64,000 bases of DNA from contig NZ_CP149510.1 in the NCBI RefSeq assembly GCF_040126305.1, forward strand, positions 3,979,001 through 4,043,000, read 5' to 3'. The first letter of the stretch is position 1. The number at the start of each line of letters is the position of its first letter. The translations under genes were made by a program, and so were the position numbers. Positions 36,979 to 46,713 of the stretch are shown one piece after another. Source of the DNA: Pararhizobium sp. A13 (GTDB lineage Bacteria; Pseudomonadota; Alphaproteobacteria; Rhizobiales; Rhizobiaceae). The notes beneath the pieces were generated by a model, which did no database searches, was not told where the DNA came from, and saw only the letters and a program-made list of their open reading frames with translations.

Positions 36979-37803
36979 TTAACCGGCCAACTCTTCCGCC
37001 CGCTTGCGGGCTGCGGCAATCGCCTTATCGAACAGCGGCTGCATGCCGTCGTCGGCCATGAGAATGGAAAGGGCCGCTGCCGTCGTTCCGCCCGGGGACG
37101 TCACGTTCTGGCGCAGTTTCGAGGCGTCATCGGGGGACTGGTGTAGGAGTTCACCAGCCCCGGCGACGGTTTCCCGCGCAAGCCGCATGGCAAGGTCCGC
37201 CTGAAGACCGGCCTTGCGGCCGGCTTCCGCCATGCACTCGACGAGATAAAAGACATAGGCCGGGCCGCTACCCGATACGGCCGTGACCGCATCGATGTCG
37301 GCTTCTGTTTCGACCCACTCAACGGGGCCACTGACCTTCAGGAGATTGTCGACGAGATCGCGCTGTACAGACGATACCGCGCCGTTGGCAAAGGCGCCGG
37401 TGACACCGCGACCGATCATCGCCGGCGTGTTCGGCATGGCGCGCACCATGGCGGCGTCGCCCAGATGCGAATGCATGAGACCGAGCGTCGTTCCGGCGGC
37501 GACCGAAACGACGACCGTCTCCAGCCCGACAAGACCTTTGAGCGGCGGCAGCACCGTTGCCATCATCTGCGGCTTGACCGCGAGGAAAAGAACGCCGGCC
37601 TTCAGGTCGGCAGGCGCTGCAGATTCGTAGCCCACCCCGTTGTCGGCGATCAGCTTTGCCATAGCCGGTGATGGGCCTGGATCGATGACGAGGATATTGG
37701 CGCCCGGAATGCCGCTTTTCAGCCAACCGGCGAGCATCGCGCCGCCCATGTTACCTGCGCCGATAAGGACGATCGGTCCGGCAGCATTCACGGTCATCGT
37801 CAT
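36979..37803 (-). CDS. proC: Pyrroline-5-carboxylate reductase
   Basis: Final enzyme of proline synthesis, 274 residues, NAD(P)H-dependent. Rossmann motif LIGAGNMGGAMLAGWL near residue 12, AVKPQMM near 75, the C-terminal helical domain with AVSGSGPAYVFYLVE and NVTSPGGTTAAAL. ATG at 37803 overlaps the TGA of the ybjN gene (ATGA), so it is translationally coupled to it. The second Met (37797) is less likely because of the overlap. Confidence 0.95.
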   Translation of the reverse strand: MTMTVNAAGPIVLIGAGNMGGAMLAGWLKSGIPGANILVIDPGPSPAMAKLIADNGVGYESAAPADLKAGVLFLAVKPQMMATVLPPLKGLVGLETVVVSVAAGTTLGLMHSHLGDAAMVRAMPNTPAMIGRGVTGAFANGAVSSVQRDLVDNLLKVSGPVEWVETEADIDAVTAVSGSGPAYVFYLVECMAEAGRKAGLQADLAMRLARETVAGAGELLHQSPDDASKLRQNVTSPGGTTAAALSILMADDGMQPLFDKAIAAARKRAEELAG

Positions 37804-38300
37804 GCCTCTCCGACAGTTTCGAACATCACCGCTTCGACCGCACTTTGAGCATCGATGCCGGACCAGACGACGAACTGAAAGGCCTGGAAATAAGCTTCGC
37901 AGGCTTCGAGCGCGCTGGACAACAGCACTTCGACCTGCTGGTTGGTCGGCTCGGCGCCGCCGGCGAGCAGAAGCGACTGGCGGAAGATTACCACATCTTC
38001 CTGGCGCCAGAGATCGAAATGTCCCATCAGCACCTGCCCGTTGATATGGGAGAGCAGCCGGATCACTTCGTTGACACGGCCTTCGGGAACCTTGATGTCG
38101 AAGGCGCAAGCGAGATGCAGTGCCTCGAATTCCTCCATCCAAGAGAAGGAGACATGATAGTCGGTCCACTTGCCCTCGACCGTCATGGCGATCTCGTCTT
38201 CGCCTGAGCGCTCGAAACACCAATCATTGTTGGCTGCGACGAACTCGATCATGTCGACCGGGTTCGATTGGCGCTCCAGTTCCAGTTCCATCAGGCTCAT
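37800..38300 (-). CDS. YbjN-domain protein
   Basis: Cytosolic protein of 166 residues with the YbjN fold, which is related to type III secretion chaperones: WCFERSGEDEIAMTVEGKW, FDIKVPEGRVNEVIRLL and FDLWRQEDVVIFRQSLLLAG. It is the first gene of the minus-strand run ending with the phosphatase. YbjN proteins affect stress and motility in E. coli; the role here is unknown. Confidence 0.85.
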   Translation of the reverse strand: MSLMELELERQSNPVDMIEFVAANNDWCFERSGEDEIAMTVEGKWTDYHVSFSWMEEFEALHLACAFDIKVPEGRVNEVIRLLSHINGQVLMGHFDLWRQEDVVIFRQSLLLAGGAEPTNQQVEVLLSSALEACEAYFQAFQFVVWSGIDAQSAVEAVMFETVGEA

Positions 38301-38734
38301 GCATCACCCCAAAAGTCCCGGTGCAGACATGCGTCGTCGTGTTCACACACGAAGGCTGCAAACTCAAACACCAGAAACGAACACTTATGATTGCCGGAAA
38401 CACGACTATCCTGACTGACGTACCCTGTCTGGAGCTTGCGTGATCCGTTTCGAATCATCATTTAAAATCAGTGTATAATGCCGGAGTCTGCGTGCCAGCC
38501 CCCTGCGCGAAAAATAGCGCCGGGGGGTGTGGATAGGCTCTCTCAAATTGATTCAGCGCCGGTTCATAAGCGACTCTGCCGTAAGCATTTTTTGACAGTG
38601 TCCACAGGGTGAAAAATTTATGAAATATGCTGTTGAGACCACACTCAACGACAGGCGCGTTGCGCCAGTCGAGGACGCACGCGCAGAAAGCGAGCGACAA
38701 GCGGCGGCGCAATCAGCCCGCCGCCCTCGAATCT
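38301..38734. other. Gene-free 434-base region with a strong hairpin
   Basis: No supported gene. CCCCC-T-GCGC / GCGC-C-GGGGG pairs around a short A-rich loop at about 38499-38529, TATAAT occurs at 38475 on the plus strand, and TTGACA at 38595. The DNA is AT-rich on both sides of the hairpin. A small RNA is possible but not shown. A 69-codon frame from 38620 has no ribosome site and runs into ubiK. Confidence 0.35.
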
Positions 38735-38995
38735 TTATTTTCCGGCCTCGGACAGGCGCGCTTCGAGCGCTGCGATCCGGGCCAGAAGCGCGTCGTTTTC
38801 CTCGCGGGCTTTCAGGGCCATCTCCCTGACCGCCTCGAACTCCTCGCGCTTGACGATATCCATCGAATTCAGCAGGCGTTCGCCCTGGGCGCGGAAGACG
38901 GTTTCCATCTCACGCCGCACGCCCTGAGCGGCGCCGGCAGCGTCCGTCATCAGCTTGGCGAAGTCATCCAGAATGCGGTTTGTGCCTGTGCTCAT
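38735..38995 (-). CDS. ubiK: UbiK-type accessory factor (BMFP family)
   Basis: Coiled-coil protein of 86 residues that assists ubiquinone assembly. The pattern MSTGTNRILDDFAKLMTDA then REMETVFRAQGERLLNSMDIVKR and the C-terminal coiled coil FEAVREMALKAREENDALLA is the BMFP/UbiK signature. ATG at 38995; a longer in-frame start at 39202 has no site. It is divergent from lgt. Confidence 0.85.
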   Translation of the reverse strand: MSTGTNRILDDFAKLMTDAAGAAQGVRREMETVFRAQGERLLNSMDIVKREEFEAVREMALKAREENDALLARIAALEARLSEAGK

Positions 38996-39183
38996 CGTCT
39001 TTGTCTCCGATCCTCGCGTCCGTTGCCTGCCATTGCAGGCTTGAGAGAGGAGGTAGGAGGACAGGCGGGCCGATGCAAGGAAAAATACCGGGATGATCGC
39101 CTTTCCTTCACCGGACGCGCCTTGACCGCCTCTCCCCGGGAGCCCATGTTCCGCCAAACAACGGACCGGACTGAAGCAAGACC

Positions 39184-40029
39184 TTGGAAACAATACCGAC
39201 ACTCTTCTCGATCATGCCCTTCCCGGATATCGATCCGGTGCTGATTTCCATCGGCCCCTTGCAGATTCACTGGTACGGCCTTGCCTATGTGGCGGGCATC
39301 CTGATCGGCTGGCAATATGCCCGCAGGCTGGCGCGCAATGCGTCCCTGTGGCGCAATGAGACGCCGGCTATCACCGAAGCCCATCTCGATGATTTCCTAC
39401 TCTGGGTTGCTGCCGGCATCGTCGGTGGCGGGCGTATCGGCTACATCCTGTTCTACGATCTCGGCAGCGTGCTGCAAAACCCGATCCGGGCGCTGGAAAT
39501 CTGGAACGGCGGCATGTCCTTCCATGGTGGCCTGATCGGCACGATGATCGCGATGATCCTGTTTGCGCGCCGCAACAAGATTGCCGTCTGGAGCCTTTTC
39601 GACGTTGTCTCGGCCGTCGTGCCGATCGGCCTCTTCTTCGGGCGGATCGCCAATTTCATCAATGGCGAACTCTGGGGCCGGCTGTCGTCCATGCCCTGGG
39701 CGGTGATCTTTCCGACCGGCGGCCCCTTTGCCCGCCATCCGAGCCAGCTCTACGAGGCCGCACTCGAGGGCCTTGTCCTTCTCACGGTTCTTGCCGTGAT
39801 GATATACCGCCGCGACGCGCTCAAAACGCCGGGCCTGGTCTGCGGTGTCTTCGTCGCCGGGTATGGCCTCGCCCGCATCTTCGTCGAATTCTTCCGCGAG
39901 CCGGATGCGCAGATCGGCTACCTCCTCGGCGGCTGGCTCACCATGGGCATGCTCCTGTCGCTGCCGATGGTCTTCATCGGCCTCTGGGCGATTGCGCGCG
40001 CGCGCCGCGCAAGTGCTGCAACCGTGTGA
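39184..40029 (+). CDS. lgt: Prolipoprotein diacylglyceryl transferase
   Basis: Inner-membrane enzyme of 281 residues (seven helices) that moves diacylglycerol from phosphatidylglycerol to the lipobox cysteine. Seen: [12 protein letters not shown], the family motif [14 protein letters not shown] and [12 protein letters not shown]. The TTG at 39184 is used; an ATG at 39214 ([10 protein letters not shown]) would lose ten residues and neither has a strong site. It starts the conserved order lgt - midA - pgeF. Confidence 0.93.
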   Translation: METIPTLFSIMPFPDIDPVLISIGPLQIHWYGLAYVAGILIGWQYARRLARNASLWRNETPAITEAHLDDFLLWVAAGIVGGGRIGYILFYDLGSVLQNPIRALEIWNGGMSFHGGLIGTMIAMILFARRNKIAVWSLFDVVSAVVPIGLFFGRIANFINGELWGRLSSMPWAVIFPTGGPFARHPSQLYEAALEGLVLLTVLAVMIYRRDALKTPGLVCGVFVAGYGLARIFVEFFREPDAQIGYLLGGWLTMGMLLSLPMVFIGLWAIARARRASAATV

Positions 40030-40038
40030 GAGGGCCGC

Positions 40039-41133
40039 ATGACGACGCTTCTTGCAGAAAAGATCAAGGCCATCATTCTCGCCAACGGCCCGATCAGCGT
40101 GACCGACTATTTCTCGCTCTGTCTGGCTGACCCGGAATACGGCTACTACAAGACACGCGAACCCTTCGGCCGGTCCGGAGACTTCATCACCGCGCCGGAG
40201 ATCAGCCAGCTGTTCGGCGAAATGATGGGTATCTTCCTCGTCCAAGCCTGGCAGCGGCACGGCGAGCCGACGCCGGTCAATATCGCCGAGATCGGCCCGG
40301 GCCGCGGCACGATGATGGCGGACATCCTGCGCGTCATCGCAAAACTGTCGCCGGAGCTTTATGAGGCCGCCAATGTCCATCTGGTGGAAACCAGCGAACG
40401 GCTGCAGAAGGTCCAGAGCCAGACGTTGGTTGCGCACAAGTTCAAGATTTCCTGGCACGACAGTTTCGACACGCTGCCGGACGGTTTTCTGCTTCTGGCG
40501 GCCAACGAGCTTTTCGATGCCATTCCCATCCGCCAGTTCGTCAAGACTGCGCAAGGGTTCAGGGAAAGGCTTGTCGGCCTTAATGCGGACGGTGAACTGA
40601 CTTTTGCCGCCGGCGTAGCGAGCGTCGACCCGGCGCTTCTGCCGCCAGCCGCCGCAAGCGCCCCGCCCGGCGCCATTTTCGAGATCGCTCCTGCCCGTGA
40701 CGCCGTGATGACGACACTTTGCGAACGCATCAAGACAACCGGCGGCACTGCGGTCATCATCGATTATGGTCATATCGCAACAGGTCTCGGCGATACGTTG
40801 CAGGCTGTGCGCGAGCATCAATTCGATCCGCCGCTCATGCATCCCGGCGAGGCCGATATCACCAGCCATGTCGATTTCGAGCAGCTTGCCCGGCGCGCAG
40901 CAACTGAAGGCCTGCAGATCAACGGGCTGACCTATCAGGGCGACTTTCTGCTGGCACTCGGCCTTGCCGAACGCGCAGCAGCGCTCGGCCGCGACAAGGA
41001 CACGGAGACCCAGGAAAACATTCGCGCGGACGCAGAAAGGCTGGCTGGAGCCGGCGAAGGAAAGATGGGAGAACTGTTCAAGGTCCTCGTCGTCAGCAGC
41101 CCGAAAGTGGCTCTCGTACCCTTCCAGAAGTAG
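40039..41133 (+). CDS. MidA/NDUFAF7-family SAM-dependent methyltransferase
   Basis: Methyltransferase-fold protein of 364 residues of COG1565. Motif EIGPGRGTMMADILR near residue 88, start YFSLCLADPEYGYYKTREPFG, and the end MGELFKVLVVSSP. The mitochondrial homologue NDUFAF7 methylates an arginine on complex I; a bacterial role is inferred. It lies 9 bases after lgt. Confidence 0.9.
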   Translation: MTTLLAEKIKAIILANGPISVTDYFSLCLADPEYGYYKTREPFGRSGDFITAPEISQLFGEMMGIFLVQAWQRHGEPTPVNIAEIGPGRGTMMADILRVIAKLSPELYEAANVHLVETSERLQKVQSQTLVAHKFKISWHDSFDTLPDGFLLLAANELFDAIPIRQFVKTAQGFRERLVGLNADGELTFAAGVASVDPALLPPAAASAPPGAIFEIAPARDAVMTTLCERIKTTGGTAVIIDYGHIATGLGDTLQAVREHQFDPPLMHPGEADITSHVDFEQLARRAATEGLQINGLTYQGDFLLALGLAERAAALGRDKDTETQENIRADAERLAGAGEGKMGELFKVLVVSSPKVALVPFQK

Positions 41134-41289
41134 CTGCCGGCAGGAACCGGTGGCGACACCTGCTGTCGTTTCGATGGATTGACAGAGGCCGCCCCTGAGG
41201 CCAACATCCGGCCAAATCAGCCGGGTCGCCAAATCCAACATGCCCGGGAAACCCATCGTATCGCAGCATTTGAAAGGGCAAAACCACCG

Positions 41290-42084
41290 ATGAAGGATGA
41301 TGCCCTGCCCTTGCCTGTGCAAAGCCCGCTCCTGTCAGAACGGACGGGAAGGGCCGTGAAACACGGCTATTTCACACGTGCGGGCGGCGTTTCGGAAGGT
41401 ATTTATCGGGGTCTGAATGTCGGCCTTGGTTCCAACGACGAACGCTCCAAGGTCCACGAAAACCGCGCACGCGTCAGCGCGTGGTTCGGCGCAGAGCCGC
41501 AGAAGCTGGCGACGGTGCATCAGGTCCATTCGCCCGACGCCGTCATTGTCGATGGCAGCTATGACGGTACGCGGGCACCGGCCGACGCGCTTGTGACGGC
41601 GACGCCAGGTCTGGTGATCGGCGTGCTTTCGGCCGATTGCGGTCCGGTTCTTTTCGCCGACGCCGAAGTGGGGGTGGTCGGCGCCGCGCATGCCGGCTGG
41701 AAGGGTGCGCTTGGCGGCGTGCTCGAAAGCACCATCGACGCGATGATCTCGCTCGGTGCCCGCCGCGAAAACATCATCGCCAGTCTGGGCCCCTCGATCA
41801 GCCGCCGGAACTACGAGGTCGGTTCGGAGTTCGTCGAGCGGTTTCTCGAACAAGACCCGGGCTATGAGATCTTCTTCGCCCCCTCGCCGCGCAACGGCCA
41901 CGCCATGTTCGATCTACCCGGGCTGACGATCAGGCGACTGACCGAGGCAGGCGTCACGGCGGAAAATCTCAATATTTGTACCTATGCGGACGAGGAGCGC
42001 TTCTTCTCCTACCGCCGAACCACCCATCGCAGCGAGCCGGACTACGGCCGGCAAATCTCTGCAATATCCATTCGGGAGGCATGA
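41290..42084 (+). CDS. pgeF: PgeF/YfiH-type laccase-domain protein
   Basis: Copper/zinc-type multicopper oxidase-like protein (peptidoglycan editing factor), 264 residues. Metal ligands are in VHQVHSPDAV, LSADCGPVLF and GAAHAGWKGALG, with EVGSEFVE and ERFFSYRR later. ATG 41290 (MKDDALPLP) has AAAGGG at 12 bases; the frame is open to 41179. It is followed by a one-base gap to the M24 gene, so the two are coupled. Confidence 0.9.
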   Translation: MKDDALPLPVQSPLLSERTGRAVKHGYFTRAGGVSEGIYRGLNVGLGSNDERSKVHENRARVSAWFGAEPQKLATVHQVHSPDAVIVDGSYDGTRAPADALVTATPGLVIGVLSADCGPVLFADAEVGVVGAAHAGWKGALGGVLESTIDAMISLGARRENIIASLGPSISRRNYEVGSEFVERFLEQDPGYEIFFAPSPRNGHAMFDLPGLTIRRLTEAGVTAENLNICTYADEERFFSYRRTTHRSEPDYGRQISAISIREA

Positions 42085-42085
42085 C

Positions 42086-43237
42086 ATGGCACTGCATTTC
42101 ACGCAGGACGAATTCGCGAGCCGCCTGGAGCGGCTGACGACAAGGATGAAAGAGGAAAAGCTCGCCGCCATGCTGCTGTTCGCGCAGGAAAGCATGTACT
42201 GGCTGACCGGCTACGATACCTTCGGTTACTGCTTCTTCCAGACGCTGGTGGTAAAGGCCGATGGATCGATGGTGCTGCTCACGCGCTCGGCCGACCTGCG
42301 CCAGGCTAAGCACACCTCGAACATCGAACGGGTCGAGGTCTGGGTCGACCGCGTCAATGCCGATCCGACGATGGACCTGAAGAACCTTCTCAGCGATCTC
42401 GATCTGCTCGGCACGCGTATTGGCATCGAATACGACACGCACGGCATGACCGGGCGCATCGCCCGCCTGCTCGACCGTCAGCTGACGAGCTTCGGTGAAC
42501 TGGTCGATGCTTCGTTGCTGGTCAGTCGTCTGCGCCTGATCAAGAGCCCGGCGGAAATCCTCCATGTCGAGAAGGCGGCAAGCCTTGCCGACGACGCGCT
42601 CGACGCCGCACTTCCGCTGATCCACGCAGGCGGCAGCGAAGCCGCTATTCTGGCGGCCATGCAGGGCGCAGTCTTTGCCGGCGGCGGCGACTACCCGGCC
42701 AACGAATTCATCATCGGTTCGGGCGCCGATGCGCTTCTGTGCCGCTACAAGGCCGGGCGCCGGACGCTCGATGCGCAGGACCAGCTAACACTGGAATGGG
42801 CAGGCGTCAGCGCCCACTATCACGCGGCGATGATGCGCACGGTGGTGATCGGCGAGCCGACCAACCGTCACCGCGAACTCTACAGCGCCTGCCGCGAGAC
42901 GATCCAGGCGATCGAGATGGTCCTCAGGCCCGGCAACACTTTCGGCACCGTGTTCGACATCCACTCGAAGATCATGGACGAGCGCGGCCTTGCCCGCCAC
43001 CGGCTCAATGCATGCGGTTATTCGCTTGGCGCTCGCTTTTCTCCGTCCTGGATGGAGCACCAGATGTTCCACATCGGCAATCCGCAGGAGATCGAGCCCG
43101 ACATGTCTCTCTTCGTGCACATGATCATCATGGATTCAGACAGCGGCACGGCAATGACCCTCGGTCAGACCTACCTGACGACAGAAGGCGCGCCGAAGGC
43201 TCTGTCACGCTACGGACTGGACTTCATAACTGCTTAG
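42086..43237 (+). CDS. M24-fold protein without metal ligands (creatinase/ectoine hydrolase-like)
   Basis: A pita-bread-fold protein of 383 residues with the N-terminal creatinase-like domain (LTGYDTFGYCFFQTLVVK) and the M24 catalytic domain. Normal aminopeptidase P ligands are absent: the first Asp position reads LEWAG and the DxxRT position reads AAMMRT, and the His and Glu positions are not in GHGIG or EPG form but in CGYSLGARFSPSWME. This matches the non-metal branch that includes creatinase and DoeA. Start ATG 42086 after GGGAGG. Confidence 0.78.
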   Translation: MALHFTQDEFASRLERLTTRMKEEKLAAMLLFAQESMYWLTGYDTFGYCFFQTLVVKADGSMVLLTRSADLRQAKHTSNIERVEVWVDRVNADPTMDLKNLLSDLDLLGTRIGIEYDTHGMTGRIARLLDRQLTSFGELVDASLLVSRLRLIKSPAEILHVEKAASLADDALDAALPLIHAGGSEAAILAAMQGAVFAGGGDYPANEFIIGSGADALLCRYKAGRRTLDAQDQLTLEWAGVSAHYHAAMMRTVVIGEPTNRHRELYSACRETIQAIEMVLRPGNTFGTVFDIHSKIMDERGLARHRLNACGYSLGARFSPSWMEHQMFHIGNPQEIEPDMSLFVHMIIMDSDSGTAMTLGQTYLTTEGAPKALSRYGLDFITA

Positions 43238-43324
43238 GAAAATTGATCTACCGTTCGCGGGATAGGCGGAGAAAGGTGGGGGCCTTGATCACTCCGTCGC
43301 CCGAGGAAACCGGACGGTAGAACG

Positions 43325-44206
43325 ATGCGCAAGTCGATCATGTTCATTGCAGGCCTTGGAATTGCTGCGGCCCTCTCGGGCTGCAACAGCATGGACGATC
43401 TGACCCCGCAGGTCGATGTCGGTGGTGGTACCTTCCGCTCCCCGCCGGTCAACCAGTCCGATCTCGATTCCATGTCGCAACAGACCGTCGAGGTTGCTCC
43501 CCAGGCGACGACGCCGGTGCAGAGCACACAGTTTGCTTCGCCCGTGCAGGAGGGCTTTGTCGAGGGGCCGAGCGGCACCGTTCTAGCCCAGGGCGACGCA
43601 GAATATACGGATCCGCCCGGATCGCTGGACGCGCAGGCCGGGCGCCTGCAGCAGGGGCAGGTCCCGGCGCAGCAGCGGGTGGCGCGCCGCGCCGTCATCG
43701 CAGAATCGACCGAGACGACGTCTCTCGACGAAGCCGCCCCGGCCGAACAACAGCAATCGGTAGCCCCCCTGCGTGCCGCAGAAGAGACGCCCGAGGTCCA
43801 GAAGCCGCAGAAGGCAGCCGCAATCGCCCCGGCAACAGCGGCCGGGACCATCCGCTTCCTGCCGATCATCGGCGCCCCCGTCGAGGCCGTGACGCCTCTG
43901 TCGAAACAGCTCGGCAACGAGGCGCGTTCGCATGGCCTGACGATCAAGAGCGCGTCCGATACCAGCAGTCAGCACATCCTGAAGGGCTATTTCTCGGCGC
44001 TGAAGGACGGCGAGAAAACGACGGTCGTCTATGTCTGGGACGTGCTCGACGGTTCCGGCAACCGGCTGCACCGCATCCAGGGACAGGACACTGTCGATGC
44101 CACCGCCGCCAATCTCTGGTCGGTCGTGCCGGCGCAAACGATGCAGACGATCGCCACCAGGACGATCGCCGAATATCTGAACTGGCGTGCGAAAGACGCC
44201 GGTTAG
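43325..44206 (+). CDS. Lipoprotein of unknown function
   Basis: Exported protein of 293 residues with a lipobox LSGC at about residue 20 after a hydrophobic stretch (FIAGLGIAAA). A long low-complexity middle (about residues 30-170, rich in Gln, Pro, Ala, Glu) is followed by a folded C-terminal part: GTIRFLPIIGAPVEAVTPLSKQL and TTVVYVWDVLDGSGNRLHRI. Its partner genes are prs downstream and the M24 gene upstream; a cell-envelope scaffold role is only a guess. Confidence 0.82.
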   Translation: MRKSIMFIAGLGIAAALSGCNSMDDLTPQVDVGGGTFRSPPVNQSDLDSMSQQTVEVAPQATTPVQSTQFASPVQEGFVEGPSGTVLAQGDAEYTDPPGSLDAQAGRLQQGQVPAQQRVARRAVIAESTETTSLDEAAPAEQQQSVAPLRAAEETPEVQKPQKAAAIAPATAAGTIRFLPIIGAPVEAVTPLSKQLGNEARSHGLTIKSASDTSSQHILKGYFSALKDGEKTTVVYVWDVLDGSGNRLHRIQGQDTVDATAANLWSVVPAQTMQTIATRTIAEYLNWRAKDAG

Positions 44207-44431
44207 CCTTCCCGGACACCTCCGATTGCTTGCCTGCGGGCGGCGAATCTCGCCCGTGAAACCACGCCGATGGAAAACTTTTTAGGATAAACCGCGCTGC
44301 AACGCGGCAATCCTCTTGCATTCAAAGTCAAGGACGTTATGAAGCGCGCATAGGCTAGGGACGATCGAGACCCCGGCTGGCTTACGGAATTTGCGCGGGT
44401 AGCGACCCGCGCCAGCACAGGCGGACCATCG

Positions 44432-45364
<933 letters not shown>

Positions 45365-45409
45365 AACAGTGCGGTATTTCATGCTGTCGGCAGATGCCGC
45401 GAAACACCG

Positions 45410-46000
45410 TTATTCGATGATCGGTAAAGATGGCGCCGCTTCACGCGGCGCATGGCCGGACAGCCGCGGATCATCGGCGACCTCGACGCGTCGCTCATAG
45501 GGCAGGAAGCCGGAGCGTATGTAGAAGGGCAGAGCCTGCGGGCTGTCCAGCGTGCAAGTGTGCAGCCAGAACCGCCGGATCGGGTGGCGCCAGGCATTTT
45601 CAATGGCGCGGTTCATCAACCAGCGGCCGGCCCCGGTGCCGATCAGGGCTGCGGACACGCCGAAGAACACCAGCTCGCACTCGCCGTCCTTGCGGAAGTC
45701 AAGCTCCAGCAGCCCTTCCGAGACGCCGCCGACCTCCAGAACGTAAAGCTCGACCTGCGGCGCGTGGATATTGGAAGCAAGTTCGTCGTCCGACATGGCG
45801 AGGCGAGAGAACCAGAGCCATTCGGCGCCGAGCTTCCGATAGAGTGCGCGGTAAGCGTCGAGGGCCAGTTTCTCCTGCCGGACCAGTTCCCATGGGCCCG
45901 CAACCTCCGCCCGCCGCTTCGGCTGCTCGACTATTTGCAACGATGTGACGATGGCAACGATCTTGTGCGCCGGAACGTCGTGATAGCCGTCTTCGAGCAT
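45410..46000 (-). CDS. GNAT acetyltransferase
   Basis: N-acetyltransferase of about 196 residues; the GNAT loop region reads GVSAALIGTGAGRWLMNRAIEN and FWLHTCTLDSPQALPFYIRSGF. The ATG at 46000 (MLEDGYHDVPAHK) has a poor site; a TTG at 46036 is the alternative. It converges with prs. Substrate unknown. Confidence 0.78.
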   Translation of the reverse strand: MLEDGYHDVPAHKIVAIVTSLQIVEQPKRRAEVAGPWELVRQEKLALDAYRALYRKLGAEWLWFSRLAMSDDELASNIHAPQVELYVLEVGGVSEGLLELDFRKDGECELVFFGVSAALIGTGAGRWLMNRAIENAWRHPIRRFWLHTCTLDSPQALPFYIRSGFLPYERRVEVADDPRLSGHAPREAAPSLPIIE

Positions 46001-46179
46001 GAGGGATTTTTCTTTCGGTCCTTGTCGGTCGTTCAAACACCACGGTTTAACAACGGTTTTTTAAGGCATTGTTTGAACAAGCTTATTTACCGTGCCCTTG
46101 TTGCCATCATGCACATCCTGGCCGTGCCGTCCAGACCGCCAGCCGGGATGAATATAGCCTAGCGCGAGCGCTCAAAGGA

Positions 46180-46560
46180 TCATTGACGCAGGGGAATGGC
46201 GCAGGCTTCGCCGCCGGAAAACAGGCGGGAGCGCGTGAGGAACCGCCGCTCGCGGCCGTTGTCAAGCGAGAACATGCCGCCCCTGCCCGGAACGACATCG
46301 ATGATCAGTTGGGTGTGTTTCCAGACCTCGAACTGGCTGGCGCTGATATAGACGGGAACGCCGCCGATCTCACCGAGCTTCACGTCATTGTCGCCGACGA
46401 TGTAGTCGTCTGCCGGGTAACACATGGGCGACGAGCCATCGCAGCAGCCACCGGACTGGTGGAACAGGAGATGCGGATGATCCTGCTGGATTTCCTTGAT
46501 GAAGGCGAGCGCCGCGTCGGTGGCGAGAACGCGCGGCTGGCCCTTGGTCGTGTCGGTCAT
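46180..46560 (-). CDS. DUF779 protein, companion of the aldehyde dehydrogenase
   Basis: A 126-residue protein of DUF779, commonly placed next to acetaldehyde dehydrogenases. Contains HQSGGCCDGSSPMCYPA with a Cys pair that could bind a metal. It lies after the aldehyde dehydrogenase gene on the same strand, separated by the repeat at 46609-46708. The function is not known. Confidence 0.82.
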   Translation of the reverse strand: MTDTTKGQPRVLATDAALAFIKEIQQDHPHLLFHQSGGCCDGSSPMCYPADDYIVGDNDVKLGEIGGVPVYISASQFEVWKHTQLIIDVVPGRGGMFSLDNGRERRFLTRSRLFSGGEACAIPLRQ

Positions 46561-46608
46561 GGTCGTTCCTTCCGGACCGGCTGAAATTGACGGCGGACTC
46601 GAGCAAAC

Positions 46609-46708
46609 TCCCTCCCCTTGTGGGGAGGGTTGGGGAGGGGTCTTCTCTTCTTAACAAGGAACCCCTCCCCTCCGCTTCGCTGCAACCTCCCCCTTCAAGG
46701 GGGAGGTA
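46609..46708. repeat. Palindromic repeat, CCTCCCC family, between the ALDH and DUF779 genes
   Basis: CCCTCCCCTTGTGGGGAGGG (46611-46630) and ACCTCCCCCTTCAAGGGGGAGGT (46684-46706) are two perfect hairpins joined by complementary pieces. The second hairpin begins six bases after the aldehyde dehydrogenase stop, so it may reduce read-through into the DUF779 gene. Confidence 0.65.
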
Positions 46709-46713
46709 AAACC

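Noticed and set aside
38530..38620. DnaA-box-like sequences (GTGTGGATAGG and TGTCCACAG)
   Set aside because: Two imperfect matches only, without an AT-rich unwinding element or the usual origin neighbours; not an origin.
38620..38829. 69-codon frame after a TTGACA box
   Set aside because: No ribosome site and most of it lies opposite ubiK; the composition is that of a chance frame.
39397..41322. 641-codon open frame opposite lgt and midA
   Set aside because: High GC leaves opposite frames open; it has no domain and covers two well-supported plus-strand genes.
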